The notes: a model not told the origin generated them from the sequence alone. DNA of 64,000 nt from Halichoerus grypus (GCF_964656455.1 NC_135715.1:145941935-146005934), one strand, 5' to 3'. Numbered from the stretch's first letter, positions 50,299 to 62,490 are shown. A program made the numbers and translations.

Positions 50299-50997
50299 AT
50301 TCATATCTGGTAGAAATATTATTTCCCTACTCTTTAAAAAAAGAACATGTTTCACATTATTGGATATATTTAGGTCCAGTGCCCCCTTTGGACATTATAT
50401 TGTAGGAATGCTCTAAGTCCATGGCTTAGTTTAACCCGTTAATGGAAAACTATGTGAATAGGGGCGGGGAGGCTAATTGGCTTAGGCCATGCAGGGCATA
50501 CTCTAAGTGTAGGCGCTGAGGTAGATCTTATCAAAACCTCCTACCTACCAGTCTGGCAGGGAAAAAAACAGCTGCTAGATACGTATTCAGAAATGTATAC
50601 CCAATAACAAATACCTTTTTCCTCCTTTTTAAATAATTACTTTCTGTTTTCTCAAATCATAGCTGTATTAATTTGGGTCCTCAAACACCAAGGGCAAAAG
50701 AAAGTAAATATTTAATGTGGGAGAATAAATAAAGGTTTACTGCGGGGCAGGGGGATGCCATAAAGGATAAAGAGCATGGAGCCAGAGAAGGCTGAGAAAG
50801 CCTTCCAGACTGTAATACAGGTCTGGCACATGTGAAAGAAACAGGAAGGAAAGGAAAAAGGATTGAGTTAAAAGAGTCCACCAGATCCTCTGCTGTTCAG
50901 CCTTGTCAGCTCTTCCACGGTAGGAGCGAAAGGCCTCTCTGTATAGAACCAAAGAGGTCTTCTGGTTCTTGTGCTTTGCCTTTAATGACTTGTTAAT
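50299..50997. other. Unassigned sequence left of the young L1
   Basis: From about 50660 the text (GTATTAATTTGGGTCCTCAA) is reminiscent of an old retroviral-LTR or similar repeat that may continue past the L1 at 53164. The family is not identified. Confidence 0.35.
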
Positions 50998-51014
50998 GGC
51001 TCTAGGTTTTCTTT

Positions 51015-53146
51015 TTTCTTTTTAATATTTTTTATTGTTATGTTAATCACCATACATTACATCATTATTTTTTGATGTAGTGTTCCATGATTCATTGTTT
51101 GTGTATAACACCCAGTGCTCCATGCAGAACGTGCCCTCTTTTATACCCATCACCAGGCTAACGCATCCTCCCACCCACCTCCCCTCTAGAACCCTCAGTT
51201 TGTTTCTCAGAGTCCATCGTCTCTCATGGTTTGTCTCCCCCTCCGATTCCCCCCCTTCATTCTTCCCCTCCTGCTATCTTCTTCTTTTTTTTTTTCCTTA
51301 ACATATATTGCATTATTTGTTTCAGAGGTACAGATCTGTGATTCAACAGTCTCGCACAATTCCCAGCACTCACCATAGCACATACCCTCCCCAGTGTCTA
51401 TCACCCAGCCACCCCATCCCTCCCACCCCACCCCCCATTCCAGCAACCCTCAGTTTGTTTCCTGAGATTAAGAATTCCTCATGTCAGTGAGGTCATATGA
51501 TACATGTCTTTCTCTGATTGACTTATGTCGCTCAGCATAACACCCTCCAGTTCTATCCACGTCATTGCAAATGGCAAGATCTCATTCCTTTTGATGGCTG
51601 CATAATATTCCATTGTATATATATACACCACATCTTCTTTATCCATTCATCTGTCGATGGACATCTTGGCTCTTTCCATAGTTTGGCTATTGTGGACATT
51701 GCTGTTATAAACATCGGGGTGCACGTACCCCTTCGGATCCCTACATTTGTATCTTTGGGGTAAATACCCAGTAGTGCAATTGCGGGATCATATGGTAGCT
51801 CTATTTTCAACTTTTTGAGGAACCTCCATACTGTTTTCCAGAGTGGTTGCACCAGCTTGCATTCCCACCAACAGTGGAGGAGGGTTCCCCTTTCTCCGCA
51901 TCCCCGCCAACATCTGTCGTTTCCTAACTTGTTAATTTTAGCCATTCTGACTGGTGTGAGGTGGTATCTCATTGAGGTTTTGATTTGGTTTTCCCTGATG
52001 CCGAGCGATGTTGAGCACTTTTTCATGTGTCTGTTGGCCATTTGGATGTCTTCTTTGGAAAAATGTCTGTTCATGTCTTCTGCCCATTTCTTGATTGGAT
52101 CATTTGTTCTTTGGGTGTTGAGTTTGATAAGTTCTTTATAGATTTTGGATACTAGCCCTTTATCTGATATGTCATTTGCAAATATCTTCTCCCTTTCTGT
52201 TGGTTGTCTTTTGGTTTTGTTGACTGTTTCTTTTGCTGTGCAAAAGCTTTTTACCTTGATGAAGTCCCAATAGTTCATTTTTGCCCTTGCTTCCCTTGCC
52301 TTTGGCAATGTTTCTAGGAAGAAGTTGCTGCAGCTGAGGTTCTGCCTGTGTTCTCCTTTAGGATTTTGATGGACTCCTGTCTCACATTTAGGTCTTTCAA
52401 CCATTTGGAGTCTATTTTTGTATGTGGTGTAAGGAAATGGTCCAGTTTCATTCTTCTGCATGTGGCTGTCCAATTTTCCCAACACCATTTGTTGAAGAGA
52501 CTGTCTTTTTTCCATTGGACATTCTTTCCTGCTTTGTCAAAAATTAATTGACCATAGAGTTGAGGGTCCATTTCTGGGCTCTCTGTTCTGTTCCATTGAT
52601 CTACGTGTCTGTTTCTGTGCCAGTACCATACAGTCTTGATGATGACAGCTTTGTAATAGAGCTGGAAGTCCAGAATTGTGATGCCACCAGCTTTGCTTTT
52701 CTTTTTCAACATTCCTCTAGCTATTCGGGGTCTTTTCTGGTTCCATACAAATTTTAGGATTATTTGTTCCATTTCTTTGAAAAAGTGGATGGTATTTTGA
52801 TGGGGATTGCATTGAATGTGTAGATTGCTCTAGGTAGCATTGACATCTTCACAATATTTGTTCTTCCAATCCATGAGCATGGAACGTTTTTCCATTTCTT
52901 TGTGTCTTCCTCAATTTCTTTCATGAGTATTTTATAGTTTTCTGAGTACAGATCCTTTGCCTCTTTGGTTAGATTTATTCCTAGGTATCTTATGGTTTTG
53001 GGTGCAATTGTAAATGAGATCGACTCCTTAATTTCTCTTTCTTCTGTCTTGTTGTTGGTGTATAGGAATGCCACTGATTTCTGTACATTGATTTTATATC
53101 CTGCCACTTTACTGAATTCCTGTATGAGTTCTAGCAGTTTTGGGGT
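51015..53146 (-). mobile_element. Young 5'-truncated L1, antisense, about 2.1 kb
   Basis: The element has a complete 3' UTR (left side) and the last third of ORF2, and is cut at its 5' end. An exact 17-bp target duplication GGCTCTAGGTTTTCTTT lies at 50998-51014 and 53147-53163. On the minus strand the target begins AAAGAAAACC, as expected for L1 endonuclease. ORF2 homology is high, but frames are shifted. Confidence 0.97.
51562..53107 (-). pseudogene. L1 ORF2 C-terminal remnant, frameshifted
   Basis: Three overlapping minus-strand frames (53107-52760, 52772-52314, 52515-51562) together cover the end of the reverse-transcriptase region and the C-terminal domain of ORF2p. The first contains [17 protein letters not shown]; the last keeps the cysteine-rich motif C-x3-C-x7-H-x4-C ([18 protein letters not shown]). 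Each junction is a frame change. Near 51615-51630 a TA-repeat indel seems to push the last ~35 residues out of frame, ending early at 51562. The polymerase core and endonuclease are absent because of 5' truncation, so no activity is possible. Confidence 0.9.
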
Positions 53147-53163
53147 GGCTCTAGGTTTTCTTT

Positions 53164-54764
53164 ATCCCTTTGTAGAATTTACATATAACTTAGTTGTAAC
53201 TGGCCAATGATGCCCTTCTTGTAGGGATTTAATCACTCCATGCCTTCAAATGCTGCAACCATTGTAAGGGCAAGGACATTCCACTTAAACAGGAAGGAGA
53301 CCTTTAGTAATGAAGCTCCCAATTTATGCCAAGAAGTTGCCTACCGCACACACTGGTTACCCATCAAGCAGTGATTGAACCAGTTACAAAACTCCATCTT
53401 GCCACCTGTTTTGTCTGATTATTCCTGGCATAACTTGTGCTTTGTTTAGGTTTTCCATGAAGCTCACCGTAAGACTGGATTGGACATATAAGATATTTAT
53501 TGGAGCAAATGACTATAAATGTTATAGAAGAGGGAACTAGAAAAAGTAAGAGGAACCTTCAGACTATAGTGAAAACATGAAACCTACTAAGGATGGGGAT
53601 AAAACAAAGGAGACTGGAGTGGATAGAGTCTCGGACTGTAACAGAACATAATGAGAACTTTGACCAGGCTTATGTGGGAACTTTAAGTCAAATTCAGCCA
53701 TTACAGAAACCCCAGGTCTCTCAGGAATGTGTCTGCATGGGTACTGATGGCATGCTCAGTCACACTTATAGAAGTTGGTGGGAAGTCATCCAACAGGGGC
53801 CATAGTTCAATTACACTGTACGTAGCAGGAGAACCGAATGGTAAATTTTCATGGTTATCACTTTGGGTATTAATTCCTAAGGGCATGAATAGGTTGTTCT
53901 GGTATGAAAGACTTTTGTGATTTAATAAACTATTAATATTTTTGCTCTAAATATTATCTTAAACTCTAGAAAACTGTTTTTACCTGTGAATAATCATGGA
54001 GGTGATGAGTTTTATCGTCTTTAACTTATTATTTTTTCTTTTATATGCTTTTGTTAACTGCATATCTTTATCTTAGAGCTTGTTATGTAATAATGGGTGT
54101 ATTTTCAAAATAGAAGTGAGATTTGAGATCATTTATCCATATGCGTGTATATTTGCAATATTGCATGACACATTTCTTATTTTCCATTTATATGTATATA
54201 TATAAAAATCTCCAGATTATATACATGTTGGGCTACCTCTTCCCCCCAAATGTGCTTAAAAACAAACATATGCAACTCATAAATTTGGTCACCTAGTGTC
54301 TCAAAGTGTATTGTTTTGTTGTTGTCCTTGTGTCTAGGATGTAGCTGATTGTTTTACTTAGAGTCTTCTTCATGACAGTTCAAATGGAAAATGCCTGGTG
54401 GGTCACAGTTCAGCTGAGTTGTACTTCTGAGTGTTTTGTTCCTATTTTTACCTTATAGAAACCATGGCATTTGTAACTGATCTTGTTTCCTTTATCATTA
54501 ATTAGGCTATAAGCTTAAATCCAATTTTGTGAGGTAAATGAAATTTATTTGACATAATTTTTGTTGTTTTTTGTGCTAACACTCTGCCTTTTACTCCAAC
54601 CAGGAATCTCAGCTAAGGAATGCACAATTGCAGAGTTTAAACCATTGTATCAAATAAGATCAGATTTAAAAAAAAAAAAAAAAAAAAGACTATGTCTTAA
54701 TTGCTCCCCTGCAATGAGCAGCATATCCTAGAAATAGTCAGAGGCACTTCATTAGGAATTTTTC
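53164..54764. other. Unassigned sequence right of the young L1
   Basis: Includes a 70-codon frame at 53593-53805 without domain support and a 20-A run at 54668-54687. The first part may belong to the same old repeat as 50660-50997. Confidence 0.4.
54668..54687. repeat. Run of 20 A
   Basis: Poly(A) run with no recognised retroposon body. Confidence 0.9.
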
Positions 54765-55259
54765 CAGGTTTACTGAGGTATGACTGATAAAAATTATGTA
54801 TATTTTGATTGTGCAACATGATGTTGTAAGGTGTTCAACATGATGATTGTATATGTATACATATATATTGTGAAATGATTACCAAATCAAGTTAATTATC
54901 AGACCCATCATATCACATAGTTACCTTTCTTATGTGTGGTGAGAACATTTAAGATCTACTTTCTTAGCAAACTTCAAGTATACAATATGGTATTACATTA
55001 TTATTAACTGGAGTCACCTTGCTATACATGAGGTCTCCAGAACTTACTCATCCTGCATAACTGAATGTTTGTATCCTTTGACCAACAGCTCCCCATTGCC
55101 CCCACCCCCCAACCCCTGGAAACCACCATTCTACTCTCTGATTTTATGAGTTACACTTTTTTTAGATCCCACATATTAGTGAGATCATACAGTATTTGTC
55201 TTTCTGTATGTGACTTATCTCACTGAGCATAATATCCCCCAGATTCATCCATGCTCTTG
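54765..55259 (-). mobile_element. Old L1, antisense 3' half of a twin-primed copy
   Basis: TTTACTGAGGTATGACTGAT and CTCACTGAGCATAATATCCC are L1 3'-end and ORF2-end complements. The orientation flips at about 55260. Confidence 0.85.
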
Positions 55260-55675
55260 CAAATGACACTATCATCAGGGAATGCAAATGAAAGCCACGC
55301 CTGTTAGAATAACTGTTACCAAAAAGACAAGAGATGTCAAGTGTTGTTGAGATTATGGAGTAGAGGGAACCCTTGTGCACTGTTGGTAGCAGTGTGAACT
55401 GGTGCAGCCATTATGGAAAACAGTGTGGAGATTCCTCAAAAAAATAAAAAAAAATAAAAATAGAACTACCATATGACCCAGCAATCCCTCTTCTGGGTGT
55501 ATATCCAAAGGAAATTAAATCAGTATTTTGAAGAGAGATCTGTACCCCCATGTTTATTGAAGCATTATTTACAATAGCCAAGATATGGAAACAACCTAAG
55601 TGTCCATTGGTGAATGAAAGGATAACGGTGTGGTATTTACATATTATTCAGACATAACAAAGAAGGAATTCCTGC
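55260..55675 (+). mobile_element. Old L1, inverted 5' half of a twin-primed copy
   Basis: ATTATGGAAAACAGTGTGGA, GACCCAGCAATCCCTCTTCT and TGGAAACAACCTAAGTGTCC are ORF2 sequence in sense orientation, directly joined to the antisense half. Confidence 0.85.
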
Positions 55676-58495
55676 CATTAGTAACTATTTTCTTGTAAGA
55701 GTTGTAAATTGTCTCCAGCAGCAGCTTGGCCAAATCTTCATGCCATAGTAGGTCAGTTTTCCAATCATGCAGATTCATATTACTCTGGTTTTATCAGCCA
55801 CATCTATGTCTCTTATTCTCAACTATCCCCAGGAATGTGTGTATCAAATTAATGCTCATCAAATACAAACTACTAGAAACCCACCCTTCATAACATTAGG
55901 GTCACTAGGTTATATTATAAAAGTTTGTAACATTTAAGCAGTCTTACTCTAAGCCAGAAATGGGGCTAAATGTCTTGAACACTTTTGTTCATTTAATTTT
56001 TACCACAACTGTATCAAGTAGAGTAACTATTATCTCCATCTTACAAATCAGGAAAACTAATTAAACAGTTAAAAAATGGTAGAATGGGGAATTAGAACAA
56101 AAGTTTGTGAGAATCCAGTGCTATATTATCAATCATTGTCCAATTACATAATTTAGAGGGGTTACTAGCTAACCAGTTGATTAATTTTTTCGGCCATGGC
56201 TTGACATTTGAAAGTAAGTATGTATTGAAATTTACAAGCATGATTATAGCATTACATTTTCTAAGGGTGTAAAATCTACTTCTTTGACTCAATGAGGAAT
56301 TTCTTTATTGGCTTAGAAGGAGGTAAAATCTTTTAATCATGTATAACTGTCTCTAAAATGGATTAAAAAATTAAGTCCTGAGTTTCTTATTAATCCATCC
56401 TTAATAATTTTAATTGAGTCATGACTTAGTCTTAGCACTATTTTTAGCAAGGATTGATGGAGAGCTTGTTTATAGTATTAATTCATTAGTATTCTTTGAA
56501 ACTTAGAAATGGAACTCCAGGTATCTTTACCAGGTTTTAAAATAGAGCCATTTTTCAGTCTCATAAAATAGAGCCATTTTATGTTTAAAGATAATAAAGA
56601 CAGTATCATATAGGGATAATTAAATTCTGTCCATATAATATCTTTCAGTTTATTGGTACTATATTTTAAATGTTTGCTCCTGACCATTTGAATATTTGAG
56701 TTATTTTTAAATGTAAAACAGGTTTAAAATTGTTAATAAAATATATACACTTACATTATAACCTATAGAATGGCCCAGAATTTATGTAAAAATCCATTTT
56801 TATCTCTCCATCTCATTCTCAGATATAAAAGGTAACCAAATTTAGTCATTTAAAATTTTTTTCTTATTAAAATTATGTATTATTATATATTTTTTATTTT
56901 TTTATTAATTTCAGCCTGATTTCTGATGTCCCATTATGAAAGATAAAAAATTTAGTATTTTTCTTTCTTTTCCCCATCCACCAATGTTTTTTAAGTGTAC
57001 TATTATCCATCTGGTACCTAGTAGTCTCCTTTTTAACTTTAAATGTTTTCTTCTTTAATTCTTGATCCATCAGTACTAAATATTATATACTTGACCCACT
57101 GATATAAAAGATAAACAATTTAGTATGCCTACATTTTAACTTTTCCCTTATTTCACAGTTTTTTAAGTTAGATACTTAGAAAATGTTAAAAGAATACTAT
57201 TCGTTCTGTTCTACAACTATAGTAAATCTTCAGTGTGCTGTTTTATACTGAATCCTTTTATGCCCAACACCAGTATACATGTTATTATGATAAGGTCATC
57301 GTTTTCACAGAACCAAGTTGGTAACCGAACACATAAAGAAGGGAATGTAACCCTTTGTTACTAAATCCTCTTGCTTGAAAACTATCCTGGCCTTCAAGAT
57401 TCCAAGGGCTTGCCTTTAACTTCTTGCAAGCTTTCTTTGACTCTTTTTGATATTACTCACCTGCCTTCTTGTATTTCATGTTGTCCTTTCTTATGCCCTC
57501 CTTCCTTTTTCTTTTACTGTGGCTTATTCTGACAAAAAACCATATTTCTGATAATCAGATAACAAAATTTTTTGTTCTGGCAGGTTGAAAAATATTTCAT
57601 TTGCTCTCAAAATTTGCTTCATTATAGAATTCTGGATTCAAATCATTTTCCCTCAGAAATTTGAATTTTTAGCATTTTTTCCCCATCATTCAGCATTACT
57701 GATTACATTTCATTCTCATTTCTTTATTTTTTTTCTGCAGCAGGGCTAGGGTAATTAAAAACAGCTGAAGTCTATAAATGTGTTTCCAATGTGTCTCTTC
57801 CTTCAAGTGTAGTGCAGATTCTGGGCCTTGTGTTTATAGGTACAGTGTGTTTAGAGACATGTTTCCATCTGGGTTGATTTTATGGGAAATACCTACCTAG
57901 AACAGATGTGCCCCTCTTTCATGGTGATAGTAGGAAGTATTTACTTTGCTGGGAGAGACCCACTGGTTTAGCTGTTCAGAGTCCAGTTGTAAAACTAGTC
58001 TGATTGTCACATCAAGACTCATTCATCATTTTTATATTTTTCAGTCCAGCTTACAGATTCCCTGGTTTTCCCTTCTGGAATCACCACACTTAACCTCAGT
58101 GTTCTGGGGTGTCATGTTCCTTATCTGTATTTCCTGTCCATGCCATCTCCTTGGCTTTTTGTAATCCAGATTTCTTCAAACATTTAGTTAGGTCCGCTTC
58201 TGTCTCATTTTCTTGGTTTGAAGAACTGTTATTTTTATTTTTCTTAATTCTATTTTATCTTATTCAATCACTGAAAAGAAAGGGAAGGAAAATATTTGCT
58301 GAATCACACATTTTTCAACTCACTTGAATTTGCTGGGTTAGTACTAAAAGCTTCATAAAAAATATATATAGGTGGATTATTGCTCCAATGTTGTGTAATT
58401 ATAGGACAGAACCCAAGCATTTTAACACAATATTCGAAACTTTCTATCCTTGTGAGTAATGAATTTCCTTTTTAATATCATCTTTGCTTTATTCT
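55676..58495. other. Unassigned sequence, partly L1-like
   Basis: 56538-56580 holds a 17-bp exact direct repeat. From about 57540 to 58330 the pyrimidine-rich text (TTATAGAATTCTGGATTCAA) resembles antisense old L1/HAL1 but is too diverged to call. No gene is seen. Confidence 0.4.
56538..56580 (+). repeat. 17-bp exact direct repeat, 26-bp spacing
   Basis: TAAAATAGAGCCATTTT occurs at 56538-56554 and 56564-56580. Confidence 0.9.
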
Positions 58496-58499
58496 TGTG

Positions 58500-59110
58500 G
58501 TAGGTAGCATTCTATATGAACCTCAAGATGCCTGGCCCCTTATGTACATTCATCTTCTCCTAGTTGTTCAATTATGCATTAATCTATGTTCTACTGTGTA
58601 GTGAATTTGAAGATGCAATTAAGATCTCAAATGAGTTTACTTTAAGATTATCTCATTGTGCTTGACCTCATCCCATAAGCCCTTTAAAAACAGTTTTCTG
58701 TGGCTTGTCTAAGAATTCAGACATTTGGAAAATGAGGGGGATTTGACACATGAGAAATTCTCAGTTGATGGCTTTGAAGATGGCAGGAGCTACATGACAA
58801 GGAATGCAGACCCTTCTAGTAGCTAGGAAAGGTCTCTGGCTGACAGCCAACAAGGAAACAGATGTCTCAGTCCTACAACCACAAAGAACTACATTCTGCC
58901 AACAGTAAGCATTAACTTGGAGGCAGATTTTTCCTTAGAGCTTCCAGTTGAAAACTCAGTCTGACTGCCACCCTGATTTCAGTTTTGTCTACCCTGAGCA
59001 CACAACACAGAAACTCTGTGTCCGACTTTTGACCGAAGAACCTGTGGCTAATACATGTGTGTCATTTTAAGCCATTTAGTTTGTGATGATTTTTTAGGCA
59101 GAAAGAGAAA
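58500..59110 (+). mobile_element. MLT1-type LTR (ERVL-MaLR), sense
   Basis: GATGGCTTTGAAGATGGCAG, ACATGACAAGGAATGCAGAC, TGTCCGACTTTTGACCGAAG and TTTTAAGCCATTTAGTTTGT follow the MLT1 order. It is a solo LTR; no internal viral genes are present. Confidence 0.75.
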
Positions 59111-59927
59111 ACTCATACATTCTTTCACCATTCTACATTTGTTATGTTAAACTCTAAACATTCTTTTCTACATCCTGACGTCATTGTTTCTGACTTAAAA
59201 ACTAACCGTAATGCCCTTTATTCTCTTTTCTGTTTTTTTTTTTATTGCTGTTGTTATGTTTTTGACAATTACCCAAAGCTCATTTACGATTCTTTAAAAA
59301 TCCCTTCCGAGAAATATGATACCTTTCTCTTCTGAAAAATAGCACTTTGTATCCCATATATGATATACTTTATTCTGCCAAATTTTATGTTGTTGATATT
59401 AGGAGGCATTCCTCTATCCATCTCTTTGCTTCTGTAATACCTTCAATAGTGTCTTAAGCCTAGGAAATAAATCATATTGTTGAATTACATTGTGACATTA
59501 CAGGGACAAACACTATAACAAGCTAAACAAATAGAGGATAAATTTTAATACAAACTTTCACATCGTTGACTGTAATAAAGGAATGCTTACAGAAATTTAA
59601 GCTTGCAGATTCAAATTATGAAAGGTTTTATCATCTAAAAAATAAAAATGGCAAGTTATGTCATATGATTACACCACATTTTATGGTTTGAGAAGCATAA
59701 TCAAGTTTGTTGTTTTATTTTGATTTTCCAAAGAAGTCTAAAAAGTAGGAAATCTTACGTTTAATAAATAAGGACACAGACTTCTTTATAATGTGATTTA
59801 TAAAGTCATACAGATTACTGTTAATGAATCCTAGACTCCTGATCAATCTTGTGGCTTGAATTTAATCTTTCCCCCAAACATGCTATACTGTTATGGTAAA
59901 TTTGCGCTAGAAAATAATTATGTCTTA
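59111..59927. other. Unassigned AT-rich sequence between two LTRs
   Basis: Nothing recognised, in particular no retroviral gag or pol remnant. Confidence 0.45.
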
Positions 59928-59932
59928 GGTAC

Positions 59933-60459
59933 TGTATTAGTTTCCTATTGTTGCTACAGCAAATTACTACAAATGTAGGGGCTTAAAACAACATAGATTT
60001 GTCTTACGGTCTGGATGTCAGAAGTCCTAAAAGCAAGGTGTCAGCAGGACTGTGATCCTTCTGGAGGAGCTAGGGGAGAAACCATTTCCTTGCCTTTTCC
60101 AGCACTAAGAGGCCACCTTCATTCCTTGGGTCATAACCCCCTTCTCCATTTTCAAAGCCAGCAGCAGCGTAGCATATTCAAATCTTTCTTTCTCTCTCTC
60201 TCTTTCTCGCCTCTGCTTCTGTTATCACATCTCTTTCTCTGGCTATCCTGCTTCTTCTTTCATTTATATGAATGCTTATGATTATATTTGCCACCTGGAT
60301 AATTAAGGAAAATCCCCCTCTTTCAAGGTCCTTAAGTTAAACACATCTGCAAAGTCTCTTTGCCATTCAAGGTAACTTATTTACAGGTTCTGGGCATTAG
60401 CGGTATAAATTTATTCTGGTAAAATCTTAGGGGGACCATTCTTATGTCTACTATAGACA
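59933..60459 (-). mobile_element. MLT1-type solo LTR (ERVL-MaLR), antisense
   Basis: The element starts TGTATTAGTTTCCTATTGTT and ends in ACTATAGACA, giving TG...CA ends. GGGCTTAAAACAACATAGAT and GGATGTCAGAAGTCCTAAAA are typical MLT1 complements. Flanking GGTAC (59928-59932) and GGTAT (60460-60464) look like a 5-bp target duplication with one change. Confidence 0.85.
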
Positions 60460-60464
60460 GGTAT

Positions 60465-61370
60465 CCATGGTTAGAGCTATAGGATAGCTATATTAATAGT
60501 TATTAAGTATTAAGATTAGCAGACTTTAGAGAGACAACTCAACTAAAACCACTACATTTAAACACTTCCACATATTAAACTTAAAGATGAAACTTAGTAT
60601 AGAAGATTTTACTTCACTGAATGTATTTAATTTACCTAGTACAATACATATTTTCAGTAAACAACAAGCAGCTCTTTATAATTTTTCCATGATGACACAA
60701 AATTGGGTTCACACAGAATGCAAGTTGCCAGTGTTTGTGTTTTAGTGAACTATTTTTAAATAGATATCCAGTAAAAGAGGTCAGATTAGGACTGGAGTCA
60801 TAAAAATAAAAGCAAAAAACATAACTTACCTGGGTTCTGTTACTTTGACCAAGTTTATAACTAATTTCGGTGTTTGGAGGTGAAATATCACCAACATTTT
60901 TTTCCATACTTAGAACTCTATAATTTAAAATTGTAATACAGTAGTTTCTTTGGAAGCTGCCCAAACTCTTAAGGTGATTAAGTTATAAACCTATATTTTT
61001 TTATTATGGCTTTTTAGAACTCTTGTGAAGACAATTGTACTGTTCTATCAAGAACAAGTCTGTTGTCAACAGAAAGCAATAATGAGGTAGTATTGACTCA
61101 ATCCCATTGGTTTCATTAAGAAAACTACCTAATGACTTAAGAAGACAAATTAATTCCTTTATAATTATCTACCGAGAGCATTTATTTTTAATAATTTATA
61201 TGAAAATGAACAAAATAAAATATTTATTACATGCATTTTTATAAATTTATTTTTTTAATTTCTTTAAAATATACATGTAGGAACCATTGCTGCAAAACAA
61301 ATATATGAATCAAACTGGAAAATTCAGACAAACGAAATATGATATTGATTTTCTAAAATATAAAATATAA
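60465..61370. other. Unassigned AT-rich sequence
   Basis: A 110-codon minus-strand frame at 60632-60964 has no recognised domain. No clear repeat. Confidence 0.4.
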
Positions 61371-61387
61371 AATATAAGTGCATTCTA

Positions 61388-61474
61388 CAAACAATGAATC
61401 ATGGAACACTATATCTAAAACTAATGATGTAATGTATGGGGATTAACATAACAATAAAAAAATTTAAAAAAAAA
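61388..61474 (+). mobile_element. 87-bp L1 3'-end micro-insertion, sense
   Basis: It consists of CAATGAATCATGGAACACTA through AACATAACAATAAAA, the last bases of a young L1, plus an A-rich tail. An exact 17-bp target duplication AATATAAGTGCATTCTA lies at 61371-61387 and 61475-61491. Confidence 0.92.
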
Positions 61475-61609
61475 AATATAAGTGCATTCTAAAATGTCTT
61501 CTACCTGTAGAAATGCACTTAATATCTGTGTGTTACACAAACGAAATGCTATATTAATAAAAACATACTTATTCACACATTTAAATTGACTTAATTCAAA
61601 ATGTTTCTG

Positions 61610-61613
<4 letters not shown>

Positions 61614-61651
<38 letters not shown>
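61614..61651. repeat. (TA)n microsatellite at an L1 edge
   Basis: About 19 TA units. L1 ORF2 normally has a short TATATATA run at this point, so this is probably an expansion of it. Confidence 0.95.
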
Positions 61652-61655
<4 letters not shown>

Positions 61656-61769
61656 ATTGTGCCATTTGCAATGATGTGGATGGAACTGGATGGTATTATG
61701 CTGAGCGAAATAAGTCAATCAGAGAAAGACATGTATCATATGACCTCACTGATATGAGGAATTCTTAAC
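61652..61769 (+). mobile_element. L1 ORF2-end fragment, sense
   Basis: ATGATGTGGATGGAACTGGA, TATGCTGAGCGAAATAAGTC, and GATATGAGGAATTCTTAA identify the end of ORF2 and the start of the 3' UTR. Confidence 0.9.
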
Positions 61770-61876
61770 CACATCTTTATCCATTCATCAGTTGATGGAC
61801 ATTTGGGCTCTTCTCATAGTTTGGCTATTGTCGATAATGCTGCTATAAACATCGGGGTGCATGTGCCCCTTCAAAT
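61770..61876 (-). mobile_element. L1 ORF2 fragment, inverted
   Basis: ATCTTTATCCATTCATCAGT and CTATAAACATCGGGGTGCAT are ORF2 complements. In an intact L1 this text lies just upstream of the TA run, so its position and orientation here are rearranged. Confidence 0.9.
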
Positions 61877-62190
61877 CATATGTGGAATTTAAGAAACAAA
61901 ACAGATGAACATTGGGGATGGGAAAAAAAAGAGAGAGAGAGAGAGACTGGGAAGCAAACCATAGGAGACTCTAAACTATAGAGAACAAACTGAGGGTTGA
62001 CAGAGGGAGGTGGGTGGGGCATGAACTAAATGGGTGATGGATATTAAGGGGAGCAGTTATTGGGATGAGCACTGGGTGTTGTATGTAAGTGATGAATCAC
62101 TAAATTCTAGACCTGAAACCAATTTTACCATATATGTTAACTAACTAGAATTTAAAGAAAAACTTGAAATAAAAAATAATGTTAAAAATA
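61877..62190 (+). mobile_element. L1 3' UTR, sense, different subfamily
   Basis: ATCATATGTGGAATTTAAGA, CTAAACTATAGAGAACAAAC, and GATGAATCACTAAATTCTAG are a carnivore L1 3' UTR distinct from the one at 63190-63620. Confidence 0.9.
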
Positions 62191-62194
62191 AAAT

Positions 62195-62490
62195 GCATTA
62201 GTATATAGTTTGAGAAAGAAAAAGAAGACCTATTGCTGTATATTTCTGTTCAAAATTTACTGCTGTTTCACTGCAATAGAAGGAACAGATTTCTGTTGTT
62301 GGCAAATTAGTATGCTCGAATGGAATAAAGAGAAATGGAATAAAGAAAAAAAAAGAAGATATCACCATAGAAATTGTAGAGTTTGGGCAATTTCTTGATA
62401 TATCTCCAATTCCAATTTCATTCGGGATAATAATGTGCTCAAGTAAATACTAAAAATCCAGCTTCCTGGAGATACAACACATTTTCATTT
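62195..62490. other. Short unassigned spacer between L1s
   Basis: Nothing recognised. Confidence 0.4.

Noticed and set aside
51562..52515. 317-codon minus-strand frame as a possible host gene
   Set aside because: It is the C-terminal part of L1 ORF2 in a truncated, frameshifted insertion with target duplications.
58500..60459. One provirus bounded by two LTRs
   Set aside because: The two MLT1-type LTRs lie in opposite orientations and no viral interior is found between them, so they are separate solo LTRs.
60632..60964. 110-codon minus-strand frame
   Set aside because: Composition is AT-driven and no domain or splice context is recognised; frames of this length are expected by chance in 64 kb.
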